Below, one piece after another: positions 25,561 through 34,726 of a stretch of DNA of 64,000 nt. This stretch comes from Flavobacterium terrigena (GTDB taxonomy: Bacteria; Bacteroidota; Bacteroidia; Flavobacteriales; Flavobacteriaceae), in contig NZ_FNYA01000004.1 in NCBI RefSeq assembly GCF_900108955.1, positions 186,001-250,000 of the forward strand, given 5' to 3'. Both the position numbers and the translations under genes were made by a program. Under the pieces are notes generated by a model. The model was not told the DNA's origin and did no database searches. It worked only from the letters and a program-made list of their open reading frames with translations. How positions within the stretch are numbered: the stretch's first letter is position 1; each line of letters begins with the position of its first letter.

Positions 25561-26016
25561 TTACTTTTTAGGTTTCACAATTTTGTCGTGCGTTTCTTTT
25601 ATTATATCTAATGCAGCAGTACAATACCAAACAGTTAAATCCGCTTCAAATAGTTTAGCTTGCACAGCTGGATCAGTATTCACTAACTTTTCTGCTTCTT
25701 CAATAGTAGTACAATTAAAAATGAAAATTCCTCTATAGTTTTTGTCGTTTTTCATAAATGGTCCAGCTACAACTAACTTATTTTCTTCGGCTAACTTTTT
25801 AATATTAGCCATATGACCATCAAAAAGCACTTTTTTTTCTTCTGCCGTTGCTGTGGTGTTGGTTCCTGTTTTTAAAATACAAAACACGTATGTTTTCATT
25901 CCACGTTCGTCTCCACCCAATTTTTTGGCTAATGCTTCATCATAACCACTTGCTTCTTGCGAAAATCCAACTTGATTGAAAGCTATAAATAAAAGGGTAA
26001 ATAGTATTTTTTGCAT
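25561..26016 (-). CDS. Exported YciI family protein
   Basis: A 151-residue protein with a signal peptide (1-19, …VGFSQ). A YciI-like domain spans about 40-125: TYVFCILKTGTN, LFDGHMANIKKLAEENKLVVAGPF, FIFNCTTIEEAEKLVNTDPAV. The conserved His in DGHM is the residue thought to act in YciI-like proteins. The presence of a signal peptide is less usual, since YciI itself is cytoplasmic. The role is unknown. Confidence 0.82.
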   Translation of the reverse strand: MQKILFTLLFIAFNQVGFSQEASGYDEALAKKLGGDERGMKTYVFCILKTGTNTTATAEEKKVLFDGHMANIKKLAEENKLVVAGPFMKNDKNYRGIFIFNCTTIEEAEKLVNTDPAVQAKLFEADLTVWYCTAALDIIKETHDKIVKPKK

Positions 26017-26145
26017 GATTTTAGATTTAATTAAACGATAAAGATAGTCGATTTACAATTCAGATGCAAAATTCTACAATTCGGCACAATACTTTTTTTA
26101 TTGAAAGGCAATTATAACAACTTTGCTTCATCAAAACAATATATC

Positions 26146-28299
26146 ATGAAGAATTTAATACTTATTTTAGTTTCACTATTCAGTTTTACCGCTTTTTCTC
26201 AAACTAAGATTTCTGGAAAAGTAGTCAATAAGAAAAATGTTGCCATGCAAGGCGTAAATGTTTTTATTGACGGTACATACGACGGCGCATTAACAAATGA
26301 AAAAGGCGAATTTAGTTTCGAAACGGATGCCAAACAAAATAAGATTTTGAAATTTACTTTAAATGGTTTTTTAGATGTGACTGAAGATATTGTTATAGAA
26401 GAATATGTGAGTCGAGTTTTTACCCTTTTTCAAGATATGAATACCATTGAAACAGTTGTAATTTCAGCCGGAACGATAAAAGCGGGTGATAATAGTAAAG
26501 TTACTGCTTTAAAACCTTTAGATATTGTAACAACAGCTGGCTCTTCTGGTGATATTGTAGCGGCTTTGGAAACGATGCCAGGCGTAAACGCTGTTGGTGA
26601 AAGTGGAAAATTGTTTGTTCGTGGTGGTGAAGCTGGTGAAACGCAGACTTATGTAGATGGAATTCGTGTCGCACAACCTTATGGCGCTTCACCAAATAAT
26701 CTTCCAACTCGTGGCCGATTTTCTCCATTTTTATTCAAAGGAATTACGTTTTCAACTGGTGGTTATAGTGCCGAATTTGGTGACGCTTTATCAAGTATTT
26801 TATTATTGAATACGGTTGATGAACCCGCGCAAAATCAGACAGATATTTCAATTATGACAGTTGGTGTAGGTTTAGGAAAATCGAAAAAATGGAAGAATAG
26901 TTCAATTACATTTAATACAAGCTATATCAATTTGAAACCGTATTATTTGATTGCGCCACAAAGTTTAGATTGGAATAAAGCTCCTGAATCTATTGCTGGT
27001 GAAACGGTTTTTAGAACTAAAATTAAAGACGGATTGCTAAAAGTGTATGCGGCTTTTGATACTTCTACGATGAACGTAAATCAGAAAGACATTAATTATT
27101 TGGATAAGATTAAATTCGGATTGACGAATAATAACTTTTACATCAATTCGGTTTATAAAGGAAATATCGCAACGGCTTTGCAATTGCAAACTGGTTTTAG
27201 TTTTGGATATGGACAGAATCAAATCGGAATAAATTCGGATAAATTGAATAATTATGAGCGTGCTTTACATTATAAATTGAAACTACGAAAAACGTTTTCA
27301 AATATGTTTAAATTAAATATTGGTGGCGAATTTTTCCACACGAATTTCAATGAAAATTATCAAGATTTTTCTCAATACAGAGTCGATTATGGTTATCAAA
27401 ATAATACAATCGCTCTTTTTACAGAAGCAGAAGTTTTCTTATCTCAAGATTTGGCTTTCAATTTAGGATTGCGTTCTTCAAATGCATCAATTGTTGATGA
27501 ATTTACTGTAGAACCAAGAGTTTCAGTAGCGTATAAAATCGCAAAAAAGAGTCAGCTTTCATTAGCATACGGAAGTTTTTATCAAACCGCAAATCCAGAT
27601 TATTTAAAGTTTACTCAGAATTTAAAATATGAAAACACCAATCATTATATTTTGAATTATTTATACAACAATAATGGAAAAATGTTTCGTGCAGAAGCGT
27701 ATTTTAAAGATTATTCAAATTTAGTTAAGTTCGATTCGAATACATCAAGCTATAATTCAAATTTCAACAATAACGGATTGGGTTATGCTAAAGGAATCGA
27801 TTTATTTTGGAGAGATAATAAATCGATAAAGCACTTAGATTATTGGTTAACGTATTCTTATATCGATTCGGAAAGAGATTATAAAAATTACGAGAAACAA
27901 GTCACGCCAAGTTTTATCGCCAATCATAATTTTTCTATTGTGACTAAATTTTGGGTGGATGAATTGAAATCGCAAATAGGATTGACTTATAGTTTTAATT
28001 CGGGTAGACCTTACGATAATCCGAATGAAGTAGAATTTATGAATCAGAAAACCAAATCGTACAATAATTTTAGTTTAGGTTGGTCTTATTTGTTATCACA
28101 ACAGAAAATCTTATACCTTTCCGTTTCTAATTTATTAGGTGCGAATAACGTTTTCGGATATCAATATGCAAATTCACCAGACGTTAATAGAACTTTTCAA
28201 AGGCAAGCGATAACGCAACCAGCCAGCCGTTTCTTCTTCATAGGTTTCTTTTGGACGATTTCTGACAATAAAAAAACAAATCAATTGGATCAACTTTAA
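26146..28299 (+). CDS. TonB-dependent receptor
   Basis: A 717-residue outer-membrane transporter from ATG at 26146 (the frame extends to TTG at 26101, but the signal peptide MKNLILILVSLFSFTAFSQ begins at 26146). A carboxypeptidase-regulatory-like domain (about 20-95: KISGKVVNKKNVAMQGVNVF, GALTNEKGEFSF) is followed by the plug (SGDIVAALETMPGVNAVGE, FVRGGEAGETQTYVDG) and a barrel ending in FFFIGFFWTI. No SusD partner is adjacent, so it is a stand-alone receptor; the substrate is unknown but could be a metal chelate. Confidence 0.92.
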   Translation: MKNLILILVSLFSFTAFSQTKISGKVVNKKNVAMQGVNVFIDGTYDGALTNEKGEFSFETDAKQNKILKFTLNGFLDVTEDIVIEEYVSRVFTLFQDMNTIETVVISAGTIKAGDNSKVTALKPLDIVTTAGSSGDIVAALETMPGVNAVGESGKLFVRGGEAGETQTYVDGIRVAQPYGASPNNLPTRGRFSPFLFKGITFSTGGYSAEFGDALSSILLLNTVDEPAQNQTDISIMTVGVGLGKSKKWKNSSITFNTSYINLKPYYLIAPQSLDWNKAPESIAGETVFRTKIKDGLLKVYAAFDTSTMNVNQKDINYLDKIKFGLTNNNFYINSVYKGNIATALQLQTGFSFGYGQNQIGINSDKLNNYERALHYKLKLRKTFSNMFKLNIGGEFFHTNFNENYQDFSQYRVDYGYQNNTIALFTEAEVFLSQDLAFNLGLRSSNASIVDEFTVEPRVSVAYKIAKKSQLSLAYGSFYQTANPDYLKFTQNLKYENTNHYILNYLYNNNGKMFRAEAYFKDYSNLVKFDSNTSSYNSNFNNNGLGYAKGIDLFWRDNKSIKHLDYWLTYSYIDSERDYKNYEKQVTPSFIANHNFSIVTKFWVDELKSQIGLTYSFNSGRPYDNPNEVEFMNQKTKSYNNFSLGWSYLLSQQKILYLSVSNLLGANNVFGYQYANSPDVNRTFQRQAITQPASRFFFIGFFWTISDNKKTNQLDQL

Positions 28300-28330
28300 T
28301 TTTTACGTTTGTCAAACTGAGCTTGATTTT

Positions 28331-28345
28331 GTTATCGAAAACATT
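28331..28345. repeat. Fragment of a dispersed intergenic repeat-like word
   Basis: GTCAAACTGAGCTTG between the TonB receptor and trxB resembles the short dispersed words (TCA..CTGAGC..GTCGAAG type) often seen in flavobacterial intergenic DNA. A related word in the opposite orientation occurs at 36675-36692. Confidence 0.3.
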
Positions 28346-28433
28346 TATATAAGAATAATAAAAAATGTAACTTTTATTACATAAAAAAGCATTTGATTTT
28401 TATATTTTTGCTCCAAATTAAAATAATACGACA

Positions 28434-29381
28434 ATGTCAAACGAAATAGAAAAAGTAAAATGCCTTATAATAGGTTCTGGTCCTGCAGGATATACTGCTG
28501 CAATTTACGCGGCTAGAGCTAACATGAATCCAGTTTTATACCAAGGAACACAACCAGGTGGACAATTGACAACGACTAACGAAGTAGAAAATTTCCCAGG
28601 TTATCCTGATGGAGTAACTGGACCAGAAATGATGGTACAATTACAAAGTCAAGCGCAACGTTTTGGAACAGATGTTCGTGACGGTTGGGCAACAAAAGTT
28701 GATTTTAGTTCAGAACCACATAAAGTTTGGATTAACGAAACTACAGAAATTCACGCCGATACAGTAATTATTTCTACTGGAGCTGCTGCAAAATATTTAG
28801 GTTTACCTTCAGAACAACACTATTTAAATACTGGTGGTGGAGTTTCGGCTTGTGCAGTTTGTGATGGATTTTTCTATAGAAACCAAGAAGTTGTAATTGT
28901 TGGAGCAGGAGATAGTGCTTGTGAAGAAGCGCATTACTTATCTAAATTATGTAAGAAAGTAACAATGTTAGTTCGTACAGATAAATTTAGAGCTTCTAAA
29001 ATTATGGCTGAACGTGTGATGAATACAGCAAACATTGAGGTTTTATTAAATACATCAACGGTTGAAGTTTTAGGTGATGGACAAGTAGTAACTTCTATTA
29101 AAGTAAAAAATACAGCGACTAACGTAGAGCATGAAATTCCTGCAACTGGATTTTTCGTAGCGATTGGTCACAAACCAAATACAGATATTTTCGCTGACTA
29201 TTTAACGTTAGATGAAACTGGTTATATTGTAAATGTACCAGGAACTTCTAAAACAAATGTACCAGGAGTTTTTGTTGGTGGAGATGCTGCAGATCATGTT
29301 TACAGACAAGCAATTACCGCTGCTGGAACAGGTTGTATGGCGGCGTTAGATGCGGAAAGATATTTAGCAAGTAAAGACTAA
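28434..29381 (+). CDS. trxB: Thioredoxin-disulfide reductase
   Basis: A 315-residue flavoenzyme that reduces thioredoxin with NADPH. FAD-binding GSGPAGYTAAIYAARA lies at 15-29, the redox-active CAVC at 140-143 followed by DGFFYRNQ, the NADPH-binding GAGDSACEEA at 157-166, and a C-terminal GVFVGGDAADHVYRQAITAAGTGCMAA. All catalytic features are present. A TATTTTTG -7-like element lies at 28403-28410. A terminator follows at 29404-29431, so it is monocistronic. Confidence 0.97.
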   Translation: MSNEIEKVKCLIIGSGPAGYTAAIYAARANMNPVLYQGTQPGGQLTTTNEVENFPGYPDGVTGPEMMVQLQSQAQRFGTDVRDGWATKVDFSSEPHKVWINETTEIHADTVIISTGAAAKYLGLPSEQHYLNTGGGVSACAVCDGFFYRNQEVVIVGAGDSACEEAHYLSKLCKKVTMLVRTDKFRASKIMAERVMNTANIEVLLNTSTVEVLGDGQVVTSIKVKNTATNVEHEIPATGFFVAIGHKPNTDIFADYLTLDETGYIVNVPGTSKTNVPGVFVGGDAADHVYRQAITAAGTGCMAALDAERYLASKD

Positions 29382-29403
29382 GTTTTTATAACATAATTCT
29401 ACT

Positions 29404-29431
29404 AAAATCGGATTTCATATCCGATTTTTTT
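29404..29431 (+). terminator. Intrinsic terminator after trxB
   Basis: A perfect 10-bp stem (29404-29413 with 29419-29428), a 5-base loop, and a T-run to 29431. It begins 23 bases after the trxB stop. Confidence 0.9.
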
Positions 29432-29499
29432 GTTTTAAATCGTGACCTTGGCTCGATTTTTGCTACATTTGTAAAAGCAAAATCTTGCAAAAAATAATA

Positions 29500-30240
29500 A
29501 TGAAAAATACAATATTTATACTTCTTTTATTCTTGCTTACTGGTTGTTCACAGCAATTAGTATTTGAACGCAAACAATACAATTCATCATATAGTCCAAA
29601 TTACACTACTAGTTATAATTCGGCAAATATTAAAATGGAAGTTTTAGAAGCAAAAAATGATGATAATATCAATAAAATAATTTTCGAAAACATTAAGGAA
29701 CTTTCTAGTTTTATTGATAGTCAAAACCTAACGATTAATAATTATAATCAATTGACAAAAGGCTTTGTTGATACTTATAAAAACGCAAAAAATAAAACAC
29801 CAGGTAATAATATCAAAAATTGGGATTTTGAATTAGAATCTAATATAGAATACGAAACAGAAGAATTTGTAAATATTGGTATTAATTATACTTCTTCTTA
29901 CGGCGATGCTTCTGGTTTTGGAGGAAAACGCTCTCTTGTTTTTAATAAACAAACCGGAAATCAATTAAAATTGGAAGATATTTTCATAAATCCAAAAGCA
30001 GTCTCAAAATTAGTGGAAGCCAAATTTAGAGATAAGTATCATGTAAACAACGCTGTAAGTTTAAATCAACAAGGTTATTGTTTTGAAACAGGTTCGTTTT
30101 ATCTTACCAATAATGTGTTTTTCAATATTGAAGGTGTGAAATTCCTATACAATATCAACGAAATCTCTTCATACGATAAAGGCTCATACGAAGTTTTTTT
30201 AACCTATCAAGAAATTGATAAATACTTATTAATTAAATAA
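29500..30240 (+). CDS. DUF3298-like lipoprotein
   Basis: A 246-residue lipoprotein from ATG at 29500 (the frame also opens at TTG 29485). Lipobox LTGC (Cys at about 16). The C-terminal region fits DUF3298/PdaC-type domains: NIGINYTSSYGDASGFGGKRSLVFNKQTGNQLKLEDIF with later YCFETGSFYLTNNVFFNIEG. In Bacillus, PdaC-type domains act with peptidoglycan deacetylases, but no catalytic domain is present here. The stop region overlaps the convergent DinB gene by 8 bp. Confidence 0.7.
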   Translation: MKNTIFILLLFLLTGCSQQLVFERKQYNSSYSPNYTTSYNSANIKMEVLEAKNDDNINKIIFENIKELSSFIDSQNLTINNYNQLTKGFVDTYKNAKNKTPGNNIKNWDFELESNIEYETEEFVNIGINYTSSYGDASGFGGKRSLVFNKQTGNQLKLEDIFINPKAVSKLVEAKFRDKYHVNNAVSLNQQGYCFETGSFYLTNNVFFNIEGVKFLYNINEISSYDKGSYEVFLTYQEIDKYLLIK

Positions 30241-30688
30241 ATTTTTTAATTTTCATCATAAATCCTAAATGGATTCCTTCATGATAATTGTTAAATTGAA
30301 TCGCATCGTGTAAATTCTGTAAAGAAAATCCAGTCTTCGTTTCATAAGGAGTATATTCTTTGAAAACACCATTTTCATAATCAGAAATTGTCTGATTCAT
30401 AGTTGAAATTAGTAAGGCTTTAATTTCATTTACTTCTTCTAAAGATGTGTTTCCCGTTGGAACAGAACCATTTTTGAATGCATCCATCATTTCTGGGGTA
30501 ACTTGCATTGGTAAACCAGATAAGCGATATACCAAACCTTGTTGCGAAACTACTATATGTCCAATATTCCAAATCAAATTGTTACTCATTCCTTCGGGAA
30601 TTTTGTTCAATTGTTCTAAAGAATAATTTTCTAAGAATTTCAAATAAGTAGCTCTACTCGTTTTCCAAATATTAAAAGTTGCTTCCAT
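30233..30688 (-). CDS. DinB family protein
   Basis: A 151-residue four-helix protein. DinB metal-binding histidines are plausible at NIGHIVVSQQGLVYRLSGLP (His about 48) and in the C-terminal NNYHEGIHLGFMM (two His). DinB-like proteins include metal-dependent thiol transferases; the substrate is unknown. It overlaps the 3' end of the converging DUF3298-like gene and is divergent from the ArsC-like gene. Confidence 0.85.
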   Translation of the reverse strand: MEATFNIWKTSRATYLKFLENYSLEQLNKIPEGMSNNLIWNIGHIVVSQQGLVYRLSGLPMQVTPEMMDAFKNGSVPTGNTSLEEVNEIKALLISTMNQTISDYENGVFKEYTPYETKTGFSLQNLHDAIQFNNYHEGIHLGFMMKIKKFI

Positions 30689-30734
30689 AATGTTTATTTG
30701 TTTCTGTAAATTTATTATAAAAAAATAACTTTCT

Positions 30735-30742
30735 TACCTTTG
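30735..30742 (+). promoter_or_regulatory. -7 promoter element for ArsC-like gene
   Basis: TACCTTTG matches the Bacteroidetes -7 consensus TANNTTTG and lies 15 bp before the ATG at 30758. No TTG at the ideal -33 spacing was seen. Confidence 0.6.
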
Positions 30743-30757
30743 CACTTTAAATTTATT

Positions 30758-31114
30758 ATGCGAAAAATATATTATCTCGCTTCTTGCGATACCTGTCGAA
30801 AAATAATTAAGTCGTTACCTTCAAATGCAAATTTAGAGTTTCACGATATTCGTCAAAATCCAATTACGGTTGAAGAATTAGAATTCATGCACCAACTTTC
30901 TGGAAGTTACGAAGCACTTTTCAGCAAAAAAGCCCAATTATATAAAGAAAAAGGCTTGAAAAATATTACTTTAACAGAAGAAGATTATAAAAACTATATT
31001 TTAGAACATTATACTTTTTTGAGTCGTCCTGTGGTGATTTTAGAAAATGAAATTTTCATAGGAAACAGTCAGCCTAATATTTTAAAATTGCAAAAGGCTT
31101 TGAGTAATGAGTAG
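30758..31114 (+). CDS. ArsC-family protein (arsenate reductase-like / Spx-like)
   Basis: A 118-residue thioredoxin-fold protein from ATG at 30758; the longer frame at 30740 would begin within the promoter. The N-terminal motif is YYLASCDTCRKI (CxxC at about 9-12). The conserved SRPVVILENEIFIG is the ArsC/Spx cis-Pro region. Family members reduce arsenate with glutathione or glutaredoxin, or act as regulators; no ars operon is adjacent, so the arsenate function is unproven. Its stop overlaps the start of the EamA gene (ATGAGTAG). Confidence 0.85.
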   Translation: MRKIYYLASCDTCRKIIKSLPSNANLEFHDIRQNPITVEELEFMHQLSGSYEALFSKKAQLYKEKGLKNITLTEEDYKNYILEHYTFLSRPVVILENEIFIGNSQPNILKLQKALSNE

Positions 31115-32003
31115 TCGTTCTTGGGCGTTAGTTTGCGCTTGGATTGTCGCTATTATTTACGGAGTTACATTCACTATTGCGAAAGACGTAATGCCAAAGT
31201 ATATTGATGCTTATGGTTTTATTGTGTTGCGAGTTGGTGGTGCAACAATATTATTTTGGTTGGTTTCCTTTCTCGGACCAAAAGAAAAAATTGCCAAAAG
31301 CGATTTTCTTAGAATTGCCGCTTGTGCCTTTTTTGGAGTTGCTTTTAATATGTTGACATTCTTTAAAGGTTTAAGTTATACTTCGCCAATTATGGGAGCG
31401 GTTTTAATGGTAACCACGCCAATGATTGTATTGATACTTTCTTCTATTATCATGAAAGAAAGAATGCAATCTAAAAAAGTTATTGGAATTCTTTTAGGAT
31501 TAGCCGGAACCATCACTTTAATTTTATACGGAAAAGCACTAAACAACGCACCAAATGCCACTTTAGGAAATTTATTGGTGTTTGTAAATGCTGTTTCTTA
31601 TGGTTTTTATCTAATCTTCGTGAAGAAGTTAATGGATAAATATAATGCATTTACGTTTGTGAAATACATTTATTTGTTCGGCTTTTTTATGGTTTTACCT
31701 TTTGGGTTTAATGAATTGCAAGTCGTAAATTGGAACGAAATTCCTTTAGATATTAGCTTAAAAATCGGATTTGTAGTTATCTTTTCTACGTTTTTCACGT
31801 ATTTATTAAACTTGATTTCGATGAGAAATCTAAAACCAACAACAGTTGCGGTTTTTATTTATTTACAACCTTTTTTCGCTACTGTTTTTGCTATTTATTT
31901 AGAAAAAGACAATCTAAATTTGGTGAAAATGATTTCTGCTTCATTGATATTTGTTGGCGTTTATTTGGTTATTCATAAAAAGAAAGAGGTTAGCAACGAC
32001 TAA
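31107..32003 (+). CDS. EamA family (DMT superfamily) transporter
   Basis: A 298-residue inner-membrane protein with ten hydrophobic segments in two EamA halves, e.g. LVCAWIVAIIYGVTFTIAKD at the N-terminus and NLKPTTVAVFIYLQPFFATVFAIYL in the second half. DMT exporters move metabolites such as amino acids; the substrate is unknown. It overlaps the 3' end of the ArsC-like gene by 8 bp, so translation is coupled. Confidence 0.9.
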   Translation: MSSRSWALVCAWIVAIIYGVTFTIAKDVMPKYIDAYGFIVLRVGGATILFWLVSFLGPKEKIAKSDFLRIAACAFFGVAFNMLTFFKGLSYTSPIMGAVLMVTTPMIVLILSSIIMKERMQSKKVIGILLGLAGTITLILYGKALNNAPNATLGNLLVFVNAVSYGFYLIFVKKLMDKYNAFTFVKYIYLFGFFMVLPFGFNELQVVNWNEIPLDISLKIGFVVIFSTFFTYLLNLISMRNLKPTTVAVFIYLQPFFATVFAIYLEKDNLNLVKMISASLIFVGVYLVIHKKKEVSND

Positions 32004-32035
32004 TCACTATTCACTTTTTACTAATCACTAAAAAT
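32003..32035. repeat. Low-complexity TAATCACT-type spacer
   Basis: The spacer before yicC is built of TAATCACT/TTCACTTTT words and shares the 13-mer TTTACTAATCACT with the spacer at 33535-33568 before nadD. Confidence 0.5.
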
Positions 32036-32064
32036 AGTATCTTTACACTCTTTTATAAAAATAT

Positions 32065-32925
32065 ATGATATTATCAATGACCGGTTTTGGTAAAGCAAGT
32101 TTGCAATTATCAACCAAAAAAATTACAGTAGAAGTTAAATCTTTAAACAGTAAAGGGCTCGATTTAAATACGAGAATGCCTTCTGTTTACAGAGAAAACG
32201 AATTGGCTTTAAGAAATCTTCTAGCTCAAAAGTTAGAAAGAGGTAAAGTCGATTTTTCTTTATTTGTTGAGGTGACTGGTGAAGAAACATCTTCAAAAAT
32301 AAATGCGCCTATTGTAAGAGCTTATATTGCTCAAATGAAAGCGATTTTGCCAGACGCTGACGAAACGGAATTGATGAAAATGGCTGTAAGAATGCCAGAT
32401 ACGATGAAAACCGAGCGTGAAGAAATTGACGAAAACGAATGGAAGCAAATTCAAACGGTAATTGACGAAGCTATTGAAAATATGTTGTCTTTCAGAACTT
32501 CTGAAGGTGCTTCTTTAGAAAAAGAATTCACGTTACGTATTGAAAATATTAGAAGTTACATGAATCAGGCTTTGGCTTTAGATCCAGAAAGAGTAGCTGC
32601 TATTAAAGAACGTTTGCAAACTGCTATTGACGAATTAAAAGTCAATGTAGATACAAATCGTTTCGAACAAGAATTGATTTATTACTTAGAAAAATTAGAT
32701 ATTACTGAAGAAAAAGTACGTTTGACCAATCATTTAGATTATTTCTTACAAACTTTGAATGGAAGTGAAGCTAACGGAAGAAAATTAGGATTCATCACAC
32801 AAGAAATGGGAAGAGAAATCAACACGATGGGTTCAAAATCGAATCATGCCGAAATGCAAAAATTGGTGGTAATGATGAAAGACGAATTGGAAAAAATTAA
32901 AGAGCAAGTATTGAATGTTTTATAG
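32065..32925 (+). CDS. yicC: YicC family protein
   Basis: A 286-residue protein of the YicC/YloC family. It begins ILSMTGFGKASLQLSTKKITVEVKSLNSKGLDLNTRMP, the strongly conserved N-terminus, and ends with the DUF1732-type LGFITQEMGREINTMGSKSNHAEMQKLVV. Family members in other bacteria are reported as endoribonucleases. It lies 35 bp upstream of gmk, the usual arrangement. TATCTTTA at 32038-32045 is a candidate -7 element. Confidence 0.93.
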   Translation: MILSMTGFGKASLQLSTKKITVEVKSLNSKGLDLNTRMPSVYRENELALRNLLAQKLERGKVDFSLFVEVTGEETSSKINAPIVRAYIAQMKAILPDADETELMKMAVRMPDTMKTEREEIDENEWKQIQTVIDEAIENMLSFRTSEGASLEKEFTLRIENIRSYMNQALALDPERVAAIKERLQTAIDELKVNVDTNRFEQELIYYLEKLDITEEKVRLTNHLDYFLQTLNGSEANGRKLGFITQEMGREINTMGSKSNHAEMQKLVVMMKDELEKIKEQVLNVL

Positions 32926-32960
32926 ATTCTAACTATAAATCAAAAACAACATAACACGCA

Positions 32961-33533
32961 ATGAATCAAGGTAAATTATTAGTATTCTCAGCACCATCAG
33001 GTTCGGGAAAAACGACTATAGTAAGACATTTATTAAAACAAGAAGATTTAAATTTAGAATTTTCAATTTCTTGTACGACTCGTGAGCCACGTGGCGAAGA
33101 AGTTCATGGAAAAGATTATTATTTTATATCTTTAGATGAATTTAAAAAACACATCAAAGCGGAAGATTTTGTGGAATGGGAAGAAGTATATAGAGATAAT
33201 TTCTATGGAACTTTAAAAAGCGAAGTGGAACGCATTTGGGCAAAAGGAAAAAATGTAATTTTCGATATTGATGTGGCGGGCGGATTACGTATTAAATCGA
33301 AATTCAAACAAGAAACATTGGCAGTGTTTGTAAAACCACCAAGTATCGACGAGTTGAAAATCCGATTGAAAAAACGTTCAACAGAAAGCGACGATAAAAT
33401 CAACATGCGAATTGCAAAAGCTTCAGTGGAATTAGCCACAGCACCACAATTTGATACAATTATCAAGAATTACGATTTAGACGTAGCCAAAGTAGATGCA
33501 TATAATTTGGTAAAAGAATTTGTGAATAGATAA
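32961..33533 (+). CDS. gmk: Guanylate kinase
   Basis: A 190-residue enzyme converting GMP and ATP to GDP and ADP. The P-loop is SAPSGSGKTTIV at 10-21. The GMP-binding region is SCTTREPRGEEVHGKDYYFIS at about 38-58, followed by FDIDVAGGLRIK and KRSTESDDKINMRI. Length and motifs are normal. It is part of a yicC-gmk-nadD order common in Bacteroidetes. Confidence 0.97.
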   Translation: MNQGKLLVFSAPSGSGKTTIVRHLLKQEDLNLEFSISCTTREPRGEEVHGKDYYFISLDEFKKHIKAEDFVEWEEVYRDNFYGTLKSEVERIWAKGKNVIFDIDVAGGLRIKSKFKQETLAVFVKPPSIDELKIRLKKRSTESDDKINMRIAKASVELATAPQFDTIIKNYDLDVAKVDAYNLVKEFVNR

Positions 33534-33534
33534 C

Positions 33535-33568
33535 ACTTTTCACTATTTACTAATCACTTTTCACTAAA
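33535..33568. repeat. Low-complexity TCACT-type spacer
   Basis: The gmk-nadD spacer consists of repeated TTTTCACT/TAATCACT words and shares TTTACTAATCACT with the spacer at 32003-32035, suggesting a common origin. Confidence 0.5.
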
Positions 33569-33571
33569 AAA

Positions 33572-34153
33572 ATGAAAATAGGTTTATATTTCGGAACGTT
33601 TAATCCCATACATATTGGGCATTTAATCATTGCCAATCATATGGCGGAGCATTCGGATTTAGATCAAATTTGGATGGTCGTAACGCCGCACAATCCACAC
33701 AAACAAAAGAATACGTTGTTGGATGATTACCATCGTTTGCATATGGTGCATTTAGCAACGGAAGATTTTCCGAAAATTAAGCCTTCGGATATTGAGTTTA
33801 AATTGCCACAGCCTAATTATACGATTAACACGTTAGTACATTTACAAGAGAAACATCCTAATTACGAATTCTCTTTAATTATGGGCGATGACAATTTGAA
33901 TTCGCTACATAAATGGAAAAACTACGAAGCTATTTTACAACATCATCACATTTATGTGTATCCACGATTAAATTCTGGAGAACTAGACGAACAATTTGTT
34001 AATCATCCAAAAATTCACAGAATTGGAGCGCCAGTTGTAGAATTATCTTCAACCTTCATTCGCGAAAGTATTAAAAATAATAAAAACATAATTCCCATGT
34101 TACCTCACAAAGTTTGGGAATATGTAGAACATAATTTGTTTTACAAAAAGTAA
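33572..34153 (+). CDS. nadD: Nicotinate-nucleotide adenylyltransferase
   Basis: A 193-residue enzyme of NAD synthesis that joins nicotinate mononucleotide and ATP. The nucleotidyltransferase motif GTFNPIHIGHL lies at 8-18. It also has MVVTPHNPHK at about 36-45, SLIMGDDNLNSLHKWKN, and the C-terminal ELSSTFIRESIKN (the SSTxIR motif). All motifs are intact. Confidence 0.97.
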   Translation: MKIGLYFGTFNPIHIGHLIIANHMAEHSDLDQIWMVVTPHNPHKQKNTLLDDYHRLHMVHLATEDFPKIKPSDIEFKLPQPNYTINTLVHLQEKHPNYEFSLIMGDDNLNSLHKWKNYEAILQHHHIYVYPRLNSGELDEQFVNHPKIHRIGAPVVELSSTFIRESIKNNKNIIPMLPHKVWEYVEHNLFYKK

Positions 34154-34158
34154 TCTCA

Positions 34159-34704
34159 ATGCAAAATTCTGAAATAGAAAAGTTGATTGAAAAGCAACCT
34201 AAAAAGAAAATTTCGGTAATCGATTTTGTTTTTAATAATCCATATTTTGTTAGATCTACTGAATACAGTTCTACCATTGAAAACTATAGTGAAGAAATCG
34301 TTTTTAATAATACGGGTTCTGATAATAATATCTATTTCGTATTTGGGTTTATGATTTTTATTTTTGGATGTCGTGTGATTGAAGATGTATTTAGCAGGTA
34401 TTTTGTTTTAGGTTTATTGCTTGTCTTGCTACTTGTTGTTTGGTATAATAAAACAAAAAAAATCGAAGAAATAAAAATTTCAGAAGCAGGAATTGAAATT
34501 AATAAAACCCAATATTTTTGGAATCAAATTTATAATTATGGTTTTACGATTGAACCCGCGCACAAAAGTTCTAACTATTATCTTGAAATCTTTACAATCG
34601 TAGGTGAGAAAGTACGTTTCGGCTTATATAGTTATTCAAACCCAGAAGAAATTATAGAAACCATGAACTTTTTTAGAAATAGATATAATTCAAGAAGAAA
34701 TTAA
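34159..34704 (+). CDS. Hypothetical membrane protein (PH-like tail)
   Basis: A 181-residue protein with two adjacent membrane segments (YFVFGFMIFIFGCRVI and YFVLGLLLVLLLVVWY, about 58-98). A cytoplasmic C-terminal domain follows that looks beta-rich (KISEAGIEINKTQYFWNQIYNYGFTI) and ends in a helix. This layout recalls YcxB/PH-like membrane proteins. It shares layout with the next gene, so the pair may be diverged paralogues. No known function. Confidence 0.55.
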   Translation: MQNSEIEKLIEKQPKKKISVIDFVFNNPYFVRSTEYSSTIENYSEEIVFNNTGSDNNIYFVFGFMIFIFGCRVIEDVFSRYFVLGLLLVLLLVVWYNKTKKIEEIKISEAGIEINKTQYFWNQIYNYGFTIEPAHKSSNYYLEIFTIVGEKVRFGLYSYSNPEEIIETMNFFRNRYNSRRN

Positions 34705-34726
34705 TTTCTGTTTATAGTTAGATTTT

